The notes under the pieces: model-generated
The model's input: only the letters and a program-made list of their open reading frames with translations
Told to the model about the DNA's origin: nothing
Databases searched by the model: none
Assembly: GCA_963744105.1 (NCBI GenBank)
Contig: CAVUSJ010000008.1
Coordinates: forward strand, 1-64,000
Reading direction: 5' to 3'
DNA: 64,000 nucleotides
Origin: DASUPK01 sp963744105
GTDB lineage: Bacteria; Actinomycetota; Thermoleophilia; Solirubrobacterales; 70-9
Shown here: in pieces, positions 6,923 to 16,179 of the stretch
Position numbering within the stretch: position 1 is the stretch's first letter
How the letters are laid out: the number at the start of each line of letters is the position of its first letter
Translations under genes and position numbers: made by a program

Positions 6923-7656
6923 ACGGCGACGCGCGGGGCGCCCTCGCCTGCGGCTTCGCGGACGTCGCCGCCGGGATCGGCGGTCTCGCCTGGGACATCG
7001 GCGAGCCTGGCGCCGTCCTGCTCAGCGAGGGGCGAGCGCAGCCCGCGAGCTTCGCGATGGAGGAGGGCGGCGACGCCGCGTCGCTCGAGATCTCGGCCGG
7101 CGATCTCACGCTGGAGGCCGACCTTGCGCCGCACACAGCCGAGGTCCCGCTCGCAGATCTCGAAGGAGGCGATCCCGGCGGCCGCCGCTTCAGCGCCTGC
7201 GCTGCCGAGGTGCGCTCCGGCGAAGAGTCGCAGACCTTCCGCTGCTCGGGTTACATCGCCCGCTGGAGCTCGAACCCGGTCGAGGACGGTGCGGTGTTCA
7301 GGCACCTGGTGGTCGAGCGGGGCGACGAGTCCTTTTTGGTCGCGATCGCGCTGGGGCGACCGGGCGCCGCCGGTCACGGAGAGGAGCAGGTGGACGGGTG
7401 GCTCCTCGAGGGCGAGAGCGCCAGTCCATTCGAGGAGGCTCTGGTCTCCACCCAGTACGACGGCGCCGGCCGGCCGACCCGCCTCGGGATGGAGCTCTGG
7501 CCACAGGACGCCGACCAATCGAGCCGGGCCGCCGCGGTGCGCGTCTCGGGCTCGTCGCTCGGCGTCGTCGAGTCGGGACACTCCGCGGCCGGGCTGTTCG
7601 GCTGCCATGTCAATGGGACCGAGGGCTTCGGCAGCTACCTCCTCTGGCGCGCATGA
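6919..7656 (+). CDS. Hypothetical protein following fxsA
   Basis: A 245-residue soluble protein with no signal or membrane segment, starting in the ATGA overlap with the fxsA stop, so translationally coupled to it. It is rich in beta-strand patterns (A-S-L-E-I-S-A-G-D-L-T-L-E-A-D-L; F-R-C-S-G-Y-I-A-R-W-S) and looks like a repeated beta-sandwich or lipocalin-like enzyme-free domain. I do not recognise the family. It is followed by the intercistronic hairpin element shared with the gene at 39393. Confidence 0.7.
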   Translation: MNGDARGALACGFADVAAGIGGLAWDIGEPGAVLLSEGRAQPASFAMEEGGDAASLEISAGDLTLEADLAPHTAEVPLADLEGGDPGGRRFSACAAEVRSGEESQTFRCSGYIARWSSNPVEDGAVFRHLVVERGDESFLVAIALGRPGAAGHGEEQVDGWLLEGESASPFEEALVSTQYDGAGRPTRLGMELWPQDADQSSRAAAVRVSGSSLGVVESGHSAAGLFGCHVNGTEGFGSYLLWRA

Positions 7657-7661
7657 TGCGA

Positions 7662-7691
7662 GGGTGCTCCGAGCGGAGCGAGGAGCAACCC
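7662..7691 (+). promoter_or_regulatory. Intercistronic hairpin holding the ribosome-binding site, copy 1
   Basis: GGGTGCTCC (7662-7670) pairs with GGAGCAACCC (7682-7691, one bulged A). The 3' arm contains the GAGGAG ribosome-binding site of the HAD gene (ATG 7697, spacing 11). The same element, with two changes in the loop only, lies on the minus strand at 39399-39428 at identical distance from the next start. Both copies come directly after the stop of an upstream gene. The element could gate translation, or be read through as a leader peptide (R-V-L-R-A-E-R-G-A-T-R). Confidence 0.55.
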
Positions 7692-7696
7692 GTTTG

Positions 7697-8338
7697 ATGC
7701 CGACTTCGATCACGACCGTGATCTCGGACTTCGGCGGGGTCCTCACCACCCCGCTCGTGCAGTCCTTCGCCGCGGTCCAGGACGAGACCGGCATCCCCTT
7801 CGAGGAGCTCGCCAAGGCGATGGGCCGGATCGAGGAAGCCGACGGCTTGCACCCTCTCTACGAGCTCGAGACGGGGAACCTCAGCGAGGTGGACTTCCTG
7901 GCGAAGCTCGGCGACGAGCTGGAACCGGCGATCGGTCACCGACCCGAGTTGCATCGCTTCAGCGAGATCTACTTCGAGGCCCTCCACCCCAATCCGCCGA
8001 TGATCGAGCTGATGCGGGAGGCCAAGGCCGCGGGGCATCGCATGGGGCTGCTGACCAACAACGTCCGGGAGTGGGAGCCCCTCTGGCGGGCGATGCTCCC
8101 GGTCGACGAGATCTTCGAGGCCGTCGTCGACTCGGGCTTCGTCGGCTGCCGCAAGCCGGATTCGGAGATCTACGGGCTCATGCTGGCGCGGCTCGACGAT
8201 GTCCCAGCGGAGCAGTGCCTGTTCATCGACGACGTCGACGTCAACTGCGCGGCCGCCCGCGAGCTCGGCATGTCAGCCGTCCACTACCAGCACAACGAGC
8301 AGGCGATCCCGGAGATCCGCGACGCGCTCGGACTCTGA
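7697..8338 (+). CDS. HAD-superfamily hydrolase
   Basis: A 213-residue HAD-like hydrolase, subfamily IA layout. Motif I at residues 9-14 is D-F-G-G-V-L-T; the usual second Asp (DxD) is replaced by Gly, as in the acyl-CoA dehydrogenase-linked or epoxide-hydrolase-N-type members. Motif II is G-L-L-T-N-N (about 115), motif III is G-C-R-K-P-D with the Lys at about 154, and motif IV is F-I-D-D (about 180). It probably acts on a small phosphorylated metabolite, which cannot be named. Longer in-frame starts exist, but translate the leader element. Confidence 0.85.
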   Translation: MPTSITTVISDFGGVLTTPLVQSFAAVQDETGIPFEELAKAMGRIEEADGLHPLYELETGNLSEVDFLAKLGDELEPAIGHRPELHRFSEIYFEALHPNPPMIELMREAKAAGHRMGLLTNNVREWEPLWRAMLPVDEIFEAVVDSGFVGCRKPDSEIYGLMLARLDDVPAEQCLFIDDVDVNCAAARELGMSAVHYQHNEQAIPEIRDALGL

Positions 8339-8342
8339 CCCA

Positions 8343-8360
8343 GGCTCAGTTGTCTGAGCC
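8343..8360. terminator. Bidirectional terminator-like hairpin
   Basis: GGCTCA (8343-8348) and TGAGCC (8355-8360) pair round GTTGTC. It lies between the convergent HAD gene (stop 8338) and the minus-strand gene ending at 8346, and overlaps the final codons of the latter. No T-run follows. Confidence 0.4.
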
Positions 8361-8801
8361 GTATCTGTCCCACATGTAGAGCTCAGTCGCCTCTCGGCAG
8401 AGCTCCATCACGCGGGGCGGCGAGAGCCACTCGAGCACCAGGTCGAGCGCCCGCTCCTCGGAGATCCCCTCCTCGAAGGCCTCCTCGCCACGGAACCCGG
8501 CGGCGAGCTTGAGGGCCTCGCGGCGGTTGTCGCCCAGCGAGTCGAACGCGCCCATCAGGAAGTCCCTGTTCGGCACCGGCTGGCCGACCTCCATCGAGCC
8601 GTGCCAGGCGGCGAGCATCGAGATGTCGTGCTCGTCGAGCTCGGAGATCGCCTTGGCGTAGTGCTCCTGCAGCTCCTCGTCGGGGATCTCATCGACCCAG
8701 GCGCGCACCGCCTCCCCCAGGAGCTGGCGGCGTGCCTCTCGGCCGACCGAGTCGGCAATCGCCCTGATGGCGTCGGCTGGATCTACGAAGCAGAGTGTCA
8801 T
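8346..8801 (-). CDS. Hypothetical soluble alpha-helical protein
   Basis: A 151-residue acidic protein, mostly helical by pattern (I-R-A-I-A-D-S-V-G-R-E-A-R-R-Q-L-L; E-E-L-Q-E-H-Y-A-K-A-I-S-E-L). It has no signal peptide, membrane segment or known motif. It is divergent from the AddB-like gene, with about 170 bp between, so it shares that promoter region. Function is unknown. Confidence 0.6.
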   Translation of the reverse strand: MTLCFVDPADAIRAIADSVGREARRQLLGEAVRAWVDEIPDEELQEHYAKAISELDEHDISMLAAWHGSMEVGQPVPNRDFLMGAFDSLGDNRREALKLAAGFRGEEAFEEGISEERALDLVLEWLSPPRVMELCREATELYMWDRYGSDN

Positions 8802-8923
8802 TTCGGTGGGCCTCCCGTACGTGGGCTCTGGAGGTGTGATCTCAGGCCAAAGTAGAGTCGCCCCCGGCGGAAAAAAGACGGCCCGGGTTTCCGCGCGTTA
8901 TGCGCAAAACGATGCGGTTTTCG

Positions 8924-8937
8924 GGCCTCCGGAGGCC
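8924..8937. promoter_or_regulatory. 14-bp perfect palindrome upstream of the AddB-like gene
   Basis: GGCCTCCGGAGGCC reads the same on both strands and lies 37 bp before the ATG at 8975 in the divergent promoter region. It could be an operator or a strong transcript hairpin; GC-rich sequence makes chance palindromes commoner, so weight is low. Confidence 0.25.
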
Positions 8938-8974
8938 TTGGAGCCGCGCCGATCCCGCGCCTATGCTGGATCGA

Positions 8975-11938
8975 ATGGCGCTGAGATTGATCATCGGGCC
9001 TCCGAACTCGGGGCGGACGGGCGCGATTCTTGACGGATTTCGCGGGATGTCCGGCCGAGACCCGGTGCTGGTCGTCCCCACCGTGGACGACGTCGAGCGC
9101 TTCGAGGAGGAGCTCACGGAGGGCGGCGCGGTGATCGGCGCCGCCGTCGGCACGTTCAAGGACCTCTTCTCCGCCGTGGCCCGGGCGACGGACGCCCCCT
9201 CCCCGCCGCCGCTCAGCCGCATTCAGCGGCGGCGGCTCGCCCGCGAGGCCGTCGAACGGTCGGAGCTCCGTCTGCTTGCCGCGTCCTCCCGGCGCCCCGG
9301 CTTCCCGGCCGCCCTGGAGGAGCTGATCTCAGAGCTCCAGGCCGCGCTGATCGATCCGGCGACGCTGGCGAAGCGGGCGGCCGAGGCAAGCGAGTACGAG
9401 CAGGAGCTCGCCCGCCTCTACGCCGCCTTCGAGAGCGTGCGCGCCGCGACGGGCCGAGGCGACGATCACACCCTCGCGGCCGAGACCACCGGGGCACTCA
9501 GGTCACGGCCGGACGCCTGGGGCCGCAGGCCGGTCTTCCTCTACGGCTTCGACGACCTGACCCGCGAGCAGCTCGAGCTCGTCTTCGAGCTCGTCCGCCA
9601 CACCGACGTGACCGTCGCGCTTCCCTGGGAGGACCGCGAGGTGCTGACCGCGGCGCGCGGGGCCCTGTTCGCCGAGCTGCGCGACCTCGACGGGGTGACG
9701 ATCGAGCGGCTCGAGTCTGTCTCCAGGTTCACGGCGAGCTCCACGCTCTTCGAGCTCGAGCGGCGCTTCGGGGAACCGCTACCCGAAACCGAGCCGGTCG
9801 AGAACGACGGCGGCCTCGCCCTCCTCGCCTCGGCCGGCGAGCTCGCCGAGGCCGAGGCCGTGGGCGCTGAGGTGGCCCGCCTGCTGCACGACGGTGCGGA
9901 GCCGGGCGAGATCGCGATCGTCCTTCGCGACCCCGGCTCGGCCGGCCCGCTCTTCGGGAAGGTGCTCCGCCGCTACGACATCCCGGCCGTGATCCAGGCG
10001 GACCTGGCGGCGTCGCGCACGGTCACGGGCGCCGGATTGGCCGCGCTGCTGCGCGCCGCCGTCGGCCGAGGGACGGCCGCTGACCTGCTCGCCTACCTGC
10101 GGACGCCGGGGATCGCGAGCCCGTCGGCGGTCGACTTCTTCGAGCGCCGGCTGCTGCGCTCGCGGGCGCGGACCGCGGACGACGCTCTCGCGATCTGGGC
10201 GGAGGGCGGGGAGAACGGCAGCCGCAAGCTGCCGGCGCTCGAGAAGCTGCGGGCGGCAGGGTCCGGCTCGGCGCTGCTGCGGGAGGCCGGAAGCCAGGCC
10301 CGGTGGATCGCGGAATCGGCGATCAAGGGAGAGGGCGCGGTGGCGAGCGATGACCGCGCCCTGGAGCTTCGTGCCGGGGCGGAGATCGAGCGCGCCTTCG
10401 GAGAGCTCGCCGAGCTCGGCCTGTCCGCGTCGGCCGCGGAGGCGATCGGCGCGCTGGGCGATCTCGACGTGCCGATGTGGCGCGGCCCGACCGAGGGCAG
10501 AGTTCGCGTGATCAGCCCGTATCGCGCGCGGGCCCGGCGCGTGGCGCACCTCTTCGTCTGCTCGCTGCAGGACGGCGACTTCCCGCGGCGCGACACCGGC
10601 GGCCCGCTGCTCTCGGACGACGCCCGGGCGACCCTCGCCCTCCCGCCTCGCAAGAAGGCCGAAGTGGAGGACCGCTACCTCTTCTCGGTCTGCCTCTCCC
10701 GCCCCAAGGCCAGGCTGTGGCTCTCCTGGCGAAGCGCCGACGACGAGGGCGGCGCGACCGCGCGCTCGCCCTACGTCGACGAGGTCCGCGAGCTGCTCGC
10801 GCCGCCGCTCCCGCGTGGCACCGAGGAGCGCGACGAGGCGATCCTGGCCGAGGCGGGCGGGCGCGGCCTGGCCGACTCGGTGTTCTCTCCCGCCGACGCG
10901 CCGAGCGAGGTGGAGCTCGCCCGCGCCGAGGCCGCGATCGGGCCGCGGACCGAGAACGGCCGCCTCCGCCCGGGGCCGCTGTCCCTGTCTCCCGTCCTCG
11001 AGCGGATGCGCAAGCAGGAGCTGTTCGGCCCATCGACGCTCGAGGAGTACGCGGAGTGCCCCTACCGCTGGTTCGTCGACCACGAGCTGAAGCCGCAGAC
11101 GATCGGACCCGACGCGGAGCCGCTCACCTTCGGGCAGATCGCCCACAAGGTGCTGGAGCGCCTCTACGCCGAGCCCCCGCCCAGCGGGGGGCGCCCCACC
11201 CCGGAGACGCTGGCGGACTGGCAGAAGCGCGCCCGCGAGCTCGTCGAGGAAGTCGGCCCCTCCAAGCTGCCCCGCGAGCGCGCCGACACGGGCGCGGCGC
11301 TGCGGCGGGTCGAGGGTCTCGTGCTGGCCTTCCTCGCCGACGAGGCACGGACCCCTGCCCCTTTCACGCCGGTCCCGGAGCTCGCCGAGGCGCGCTTCGG
11401 CTTCGATGACTCGGAGAAGGGCCCCCTGCCGCTGGGCACCGGCGGCGTCCACGGGCAGATCGACCGAATCGACCTCGGGCCCGGCCGAGAGGCGCTCGTC
11501 CAGGACTACAAGTCCGGAGCCAAGGTCGACGGCGGCAAGCGAATGCTCGACCGCGGCAAGCTCCAGCTGCAGCTCTACCTGCTCGCGGCCAGGGAGCTCT
11601 GGGGCCTGGACCTTGCCGGTGGCCTCTACCGGCCGCTCGGTGCCCGCAACGAGGCGGATCGCAAGCCGAAGGGGCTGCTGCGCAAGGAGCTCCGCGAGGA
11701 GCTCGCCGGACTCAACCCAAGACCCGGGGATCACCTCGACGACGAGGCGTTCGGCGCCGCGCTCGACGAGGCCGAGGCGAAGGCGATCGAGATCATCGGC
11801 GCGATCCAGAACGGGGACATCGGACGCCGCCCGATCGGCGGGGCCTGCCCCAGCTACTGCCGCTTCCAGCCGATCTGCCGCCGCGAGCGCGGCATCGCCG
11901 AGGATGAGCCCACCTCCGAGGACGAGGTCGAGGAATGA
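8975..11938 (+). CDS. addB: AddB-like nuclease/inactive-helicase subunit
   Basis: A 987-residue protein with the AddB plan: a UvrD-like N-terminal part and a C-terminal PD-(D/E)XK nuclease. The P-loop-like G-P-P-N-S-G-R-T-G (residues 8-16) has Arg for the Walker-A Lys and no DEXX box was found, so motor activity is doubtful. The nuclease motif V-Q-D-Y-K-S-G is at about 843. One Cys in A-E-C-P-Y-R-W-F (about 694) plus C-P-S-Y-C-R-F-Q-P-I-C near the end give the four-Cys Fe-S staple. With AddA it would process broken DNA ends for recombination. Its stop overlaps the next gene by ATGA. Confidence 0.85.
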   Translation: MALRLIIGPPNSGRTGAILDGFRGMSGRDPVLVVPTVDDVERFEEELTEGGAVIGAAVGTFKDLFSAVARATDAPSPPPLSRIQRRRLAREAVERSELRLLAASSRRPGFPAALEELISELQAALIDPATLAKRAAEASEYEQELARLYAAFESVRAATGRGDDHTLAAETTGALRSRPDAWGRRPVFLYGFDDLTREQLELVFELVRHTDVTVALPWEDREVLTAARGALFAELRDLDGVTIERLESVSRFTASSTLFELERRFGEPLPETEPVENDGGLALLASAGELAEAEAVGAEVARLLHDGAEPGEIAIVLRDPGSAGPLFGKVLRRYDIPAVIQADLAASRTVTGAGLAALLRAAVGRGTAADLLAYLRTPGIASPSAVDFFERRLLRSRARTADDALAIWAEGGENGSRKLPALEKLRAAGSGSALLREAGSQARWIAESAIKGEGAVASDDRALELRAGAEIERAFGELAELGLSASAAEAIGALGDLDVPMWRGPTEGRVRVISPYRARARRVAHLFVCSLQDGDFPRRDTGGPLLSDDARATLALPPRKKAEVEDRYLFSVCLSRPKARLWLSWRSADDEGGATARSPYVDEVRELLAPPLPRGTEERDEAILAEAGGRGLADSVFSPADAPSEVELARAEAAIGPRTENGRLRPGPLSLSPVLERMRKQELFGPSTLEEYAECPYRWFVDHELKPQTIGPDAEPLTFGQIAHKVLERLYAEPPPSGGRPTPETLADWQKRARELVEEVGPSKLPRERADTGAALRRVEGLVLAFLADEARTPAPFTPVPELAEARFGFDDSEKGPLPLGTGGVHGQIDRIDLGPGREALVQDYKSGAKVDGGKRMLDRGKLQLQLYLLAARELWGLDLAGGLYRPLGARNEADRKPKGLLRKELREELAGLNPRPGDHLDDEAFGAALDEAEAKAIEIIGAIQNGDIGRRPIGGACPSYCRFQPICRRERGIAEDEPTSEDEVEE

Positions 11939-14900
11939 GCGAGCGCACCGACCAGCAGCGCACCGCCGCCTCGGAGCGCGAGCGGGACGTCTTCCTGCGC
12001 GCCGGGGCCGGCACCGGGAAGACGACCGTCCTCGTCGACCGCTTCTGCGCGGCCGCGCTCGACCCCGAGGGCGGGATCGAGCGCATCCTCGCCTTCACCT
12101 TCACCGAGCGGGCCGCCGACCAGCTCCGGCGCCGTGTCCGCGAGGAGCTCTCCGAGCGCGCCTCCGTGGCCGAGGGTGAGGAGCGGGAGAGCCTGGCGGA
12201 GGCGGCGGAGGCGACCGACCGGGCCTGGATCTCGACCATCCACGGCTTCTGCCGCCGCCTGCTCGCCTCGCATCCGGCCGCGGCGGGCATCGATCCCCGC
12301 TTCCGGGTCGTGGACGAGCCCGAGGCGGAGCGGCTGGCCGGTCGCGCCTTCGACTCGGCCCTCGAGCAGATGGTCGAGGAAGGTGACTCCGAGGCCCTCG
12401 AGCTTGCAGCCGCGAACCGCCCCTGGACGCTGTTGCAGATGACGCGCGGCGCCTACGACGAGCTGCGCAGCCACGGAGAGCCGAGCCCGGCGCTCCCCGA
12501 GGCACCGGCGATCGACTCCGCGGCAGCGGTCCGGGACCTGATCGAGGCCGCCCGCGAGGCGCACGTCGAGTGCGCCGACGCCAAGGGGGCGAAGGGCGAG
12601 CTGAGCCGCGAGCGGATCGCCACCGCCCTCGCGCTCGATCCCGGGGTCGAGGCGGACGAGGTGCTGCTCGAGTCGCTGGCGGCGCTGGCGATCGTCTCCG
12701 ACGGAGGAGCCTTCAGGGGCGAGGCCTGCGAGCGCTACACGGCCGCTCTGCGGCGGGCGCGGGCCGCGGTTGCCGGCCGGGTGCTCGGCCCGGCGTACGA
12801 GCAGCTGCGCGACCTGATCGCGCGGTTCGGCCGTCGCTACGAGGAGCTCAAGGCCGAGCGGTCCGCTCTCGACTTCGAGGACCTCCAGCTGCGGGCGCTG
12901 GACCTGCTGCGCACCTCCGACGCCATCCGCGAGCGCTACCGGGAGCAGTTCCGCCACCTCATGGTCGACGAGTTCCAGGACACCAACGGGCTCCAGCTCG
13001 CCCTGATCGAGCAGCTGCACGGCCCGGAGACGAACCTGTTCCTGGTCGGCGACGAGTTCCAGTCCATCTACGGATTCCGGCACGCCGACGTCGAGGTCTA
13101 CCGCCGCGAGCACCGGCGCTTCGCCGACGGGTCGCAGGACCGCGTCGCGCTGCCGCTGACCGGCAACTTCCGGGCGGCGCCGGAGATCCTGGCGGTCACG
13201 AACGCCCTCGGGGCGGGGCTGCTCGACGGGTTCGAGCCGCTCACCGCCGGGGCGGGCGATCCGCCGGGCGAGTCGAGCGGCGAGCCGACCGCCGAGCTGC
13301 TGCTGACCGTCGACGACCGCAAGGCGTGGGAGGCGGAGGAGACGAAGCTGCCCAGATTCGACGACGACCCGAGCTCGGGCTCCAAGGTCGCCGAGGCGCG
13401 CCGGCTCGCGGGACGGCTCCGCGAGCTCGTGGACGCGGGCGAGGACCCGAGCGAGATCGTCGTCCTGCTCCGCGCCTTCACCCACATCGCCGCCTTCGAG
13501 GCCGCCCTGGATGACGCCGGGCTCAACCCGTACGTGGTCGGCGGCCGCGGCTTCTGGTCGCAGCAGCAGATCGAGGACCTGCGCTGCCTGCTCGCGGTGA
13601 TCGCCAATCCCCTCGACGACGAGGCGCTGTTCGGCGCGCTCGCCTCGCCGGCCTGCGCCGTGCTCCCGGACACTCTCTGGCTCCTTCGCAAGGCCGCCAC
13701 CGTACGGAGGGAGGACGGCCGCGACCAGGTTCGCCACGTCTGGCCGCTGGTCAGGGACCTGGCCGAGACCGGCGCGCCGAAGAAAGGGGACGCCGAGATG
13801 GCGGCGCTGATCCCGGAGGAGGAGCTGGAGCGCCTGCGGGTATTTGCGGGCACGCTCGGCGAGCTCCGGAGGCTGGGGACCGAGGGCGGGCTGGAGACGC
13901 TCGTCGACCGGGCCGCCACCGCCTTCGGCTACGACCTCGCGACCTTGAGGCGCGATCACGGAACCGAGCGCTGGTCCAACGCCCGCAAGCTGATGCGCCT
14001 CGCCCGCGAGTTCGAGTCGCGCGAGGGACCGGACCTGCACGCGTTCCTCGACTACCTCCGAGTGCGCGCGGGGCAGCGGGACCGCGAGGCGGAGGCCGCG
14101 ACCCGCGCGGAGGACCACTCCGGGGTCCGGATGATGACGGTCCACTCCGCCAAGGGCCTGGAGTTCGGCGTCGTGGCGGTCGCCGACCTCGGCCGGACGC
14201 TTCAGCTCGGCTGGATCCCGCTGAGGGTCGCCCCGGGCGAGGATGGGCCGGACGGCGGTGAGGCCACTCGCGTCGGGGTGCAGCTCGGTCGCCTCGGGCG
14301 TCCCTCCGAGCGCCTCGGCGACTACCAGGAGCTGACCGACCGCGCCGCGACCCGCGAGGCCGAGGAGGAGGGGCGGCTGGCCTACGTCGCCGCGACGCGT
14401 GCCCAGCGCCGGCTGCTGCTCAGCGGCACCTTCAACCCGAATGCAATCGGAGACGAGCCGATCCGTCGCAAGCCGATCGCGCTGCAGCTGGTCCGCGCAC
14501 TCCTCGACGGGGACGTCGACGAGCGTGACGCGGAGATCGCCGCAGCCGGGAACGGGTTCCCGGCGGGAAGGCTGCGCGTCCGGGTGAGCGCGCCCGAGCC
14601 CAGCGCGGGCCATTCGCTGCTCAGGCCCACCGAGGCCGCGAAGGAGGAGCCCCCTACCGGCGGCGCCGAGCCGCCGCTGCACCGCCCCGAGGTCCGCCCC
14701 GCGCTGGTCGGCGGCCTCTCCTACTCCGCGCTCTCGGACTTCGAGAACTGCGGCTACCGCTTCTACGTGGAGCGCGTCCTCGGCATCAGCGAGCCCGAGT
14801 CGAGCGCGGGCCCCTCCGGCGAGGGCGAGTCTCCGGCGCCAGAGCAGCGCAAGCGGTTCGGTCCCGGAGTCTCCGTGCACGCGCTGCTCGAGTGGAGCGC

Positions 14901-15603
14901 CCGCAACCGCTGGCGCGAGCCCGACGCCGGCCGGGTGGCCGCTGCGCTGCGCGAGCAGGACCTGGAGGGCACCGAGGACGAGGTCGCCGCCGCCCGCGAA
15001 CTGGTCACCGCGTTCCTCGGCTCAGCTCTCCGCGAGGAGCTCGCGGACGCGAGGGTGAGCGCGGAGGTTCCGTTCGTCCTGCCGGTGGGCGAGACGATGA
15101 TCCGCGGTTCCATCGACCTGCTCGCCGAGCGCCCGGATGGATCGGTGCTGGTGGTCGACTACAAGACGAACCACCTCGAGGGGCGCGATCCGGAGTCGGT
15201 GGCCAGGCGCTACTCGGTGCAGCGCGACCTCTACGCACTGGCGGCATCGGCGCGCGGCGGGCCGGTCGAGACGGCATACGTCTTCCTGGAGCAGGCGGAC
15301 GAGCCGGTGCGAAGGACCTTCGGCGCGAGCGAGCTCGACGCCGCGCGAACCGGCATCGAGTCGCTGCTGGAGCGTCTGGCCGGCGGGCGGTTCGAGGTGA
15401 CCGAGCACCCACACCGCGACCTCTGCCTCGACTGCCCTGCCCGCGAGCGCCTCTGCAGCCACGAGACCGCCGCCCACATGCGAGACGATCCCGACCCGCC
15501 GATCGTGCCGCAGGGCCGCTGGCAAAGGGCGACCGAGGAGGCCGAGGCAGCGGACGGCTCGAACGGCTCGGAACCGCAGCTCAGCCTGCTGGAGGGCTCG
15601 TGA
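11935..15603 (+). CDS. addA: AddA-like UvrD helicase-nuclease
   Basis: A 1222-residue SF1 helicase with a nuclease domain. Walker A A-G-A-G-T-G-K-T is at residues 23-30, then T-F-T-E-R-A-A-D-Q-L-R (motif Ia), M-V-D-E-F-Q-D-T-N (Walker B, about 342), G-D-E-F-Q-S-I-Y-G-F-R-H, T-V-H-S-A-K-G-L-E-F (about 735) and Y-V-A-A-T-R-A (about 816). The RecB-type nuclease has V-V-D-Y-K-T-N at about 1075. Cys residues in F-E-N-C-G-Y-R-F and C-L-D-C-P-A-R-E-R-L-C repeat the Fe-S staple of the partner. The 4-base overlap with AddB supports a 1:1 complex. Confidence 0.9.
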   Translation: MSERTDQQRTAASERERDVFLRAGAGTGKTTVLVDRFCAAALDPEGGIERILAFTFTERAADQLRRRVREELSERASVAEGEERESLAEAAEATDRAWISTIHGFCRRLLASHPAAAGIDPRFRVVDEPEAERLAGRAFDSALEQMVEEGDSEALELAAANRPWTLLQMTRGAYDELRSHGEPSPALPEAPAIDSAAAVRDLIEAAREAHVECADAKGAKGELSRERIATALALDPGVEADEVLLESLAALAIVSDGGAFRGEACERYTAALRRARAAVAGRVLGPAYEQLRDLIARFGRRYEELKAERSALDFEDLQLRALDLLRTSDAIRERYREQFRHLMVDEFQDTNGLQLALIEQLHGPETNLFLVGDEFQSIYGFRHADVEVYRREHRRFADGSQDRVALPLTGNFRAAPEILAVTNALGAGLLDGFEPLTAGAGDPPGESSGEPTAELLLTVDDRKAWEAEETKLPRFDDDPSSGSKVAEARRLAGRLRELVDAGEDPSEIVVLLRAFTHIAAFEAALDDAGLNPYVVGGRGFWSQQQIEDLRCLLAVIANPLDDEALFGALASPACAVLPDTLWLLRKAATVRREDGRDQVRHVWPLVRDLAETGAPKKGDAEMAALIPEEELERLRVFAGTLGELRRLGTEGGLETLVDRAATAFGYDLATLRRDHGTERWSNARKLMRLAREFESREGPDLHAFLDYLRVRAGQRDREAEAATRAEDHSGVRMMTVHSAKGLEFGVVAVADLGRTLQLGWIPLRVAPGEDGPDGGEATRVGVQLGRLGRPSERLGDYQELTDRAATREAEEEGRLAYVAATRAQRRLLLSGTFNPNAIGDEPIRRKPIALQLVRALLDGDVDERDAEIAAAGNGFPAGRLRVRVSAPEPSAGHSLLRPTEAAKEEPPTGGAEPPLHRPEVRPALVGGLSYSALSDFENCGYRFYVERVLGISEPESSAGPSGEGESPAPEQRKRFGPGVSVHALLEWSARNRWREPDAGRVAAALREQDLEGTEDEVAAARELVTAFLGSALREELADARVSAEVPFVLPVGETMIRGSIDLLAERPDGSVLVVDYKTNHLEGRDPESVARRYSVQRDLYALAASARGGPVETAYVFLEQADEPVRRTFGASELDAARTGIESLLERLAGGRFEVTEHPHRDLCLDCPARERLCSHETAAHMRDDPDPPIVPQGRWQRATEEAEAADGSNGSEPQLSLLEGS

Positions 15604-16175
15604 GCCGTCTCGGCCTCTTCGGGTACGGCTCGCTGGTCCTGCACGACAGCGCCTCGATGACGCTGGGACGGCCCGCCGGCGAGCCGCGGCGGGCGCGGCT
15701 GCACGACTGGAAGCGCCGCTTCTCCCAGCGCCGCGACAACCTCACCTGCGAGAAGACCTTCGAGTGCGCCGGCGGCTGGCGGCCGGAGTGGATCCTCGGC
15801 CTCAACGTCGAGGAGGGCGAGGCCGACGCGGGGCCCGTCAACGGCGTGGTCATCGAGCTGACCGAGGAGGAGCTCGACCGACTCGACATCAGGGAGATCC
15901 GCTACGACCGCGTGGAGGTGACCGGATCGGTGGAGGGCGAGGACCTGCCGGAGCGGATCGTGACCTACACCGCGAAGGAGTTTCACTTCGCGCCGGAGCC
16001 ACCTGCGGACTCGATCATCCTCGAGACCTACGCGGCCGCCGTCGAGCTGGGCTTCGACTCGCTCGGGCCAAGCGAGCTCGACCACTACCTCGCCACCACC
16101 CCGTATCCGGTCGCGCGCCACGAGGCGGCCCTGGTGGTCGACCGTATCCCGAAGGGCAACCCCCGAGACTGGTAA
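15600..16175 (+). CDS. Gamma-glutamylcyclotransferase-like protein
   Basis: A 191-residue protein opening with F-G-Y-G-S-L-V-L, the phosphate-binding Y-G-S-L loop of the gamma-glutamylcyclotransferase/AIG2 fold, and containing T-E-E-E-L-D-R-L-D-I-R-E-I-R-Y-D-R-V, with Glu residues in the area of the catalytic base. The family turns gamma-glutamyl peptides into 5-oxoproline, although bacterial members are often uncharacterised. It begins with GTG in a GTGA overlap with the addA stop, so it is in the addAB transcript, although a link to DNA repair is not evident. Confidence 0.8.
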   Translation: MSRLGLFGYGSLVLHDSASMTLGRPAGEPRRARLHDWKRRFSQRRDNLTCEKTFECAGGWRPEWILGLNVEEGEADAGPVNGVVIELTEEELDRLDIREIRYDRVEVTGSVEGEDLPERIVTYTAKEFHFAPEPPADSIILETYAAAVELGFDSLGPSELDHYLATTPYPVARHEAALVVDRIPKGNPRDW

Positions 16176-16179
16176 CGAC

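Noticed and set aside
9779..11734. 651-codon minus-strand frame opposite addB
   Set aside because: Same reason; Arg/Gly/Ala-rich low-complexity product without domain signs.
11854..14880. 1008-codon minus-strand frame opposite addA
   Set aside because: High GC gives long antisense frames; the product lacks motifs, and the sense strand has clear helicase boxes.
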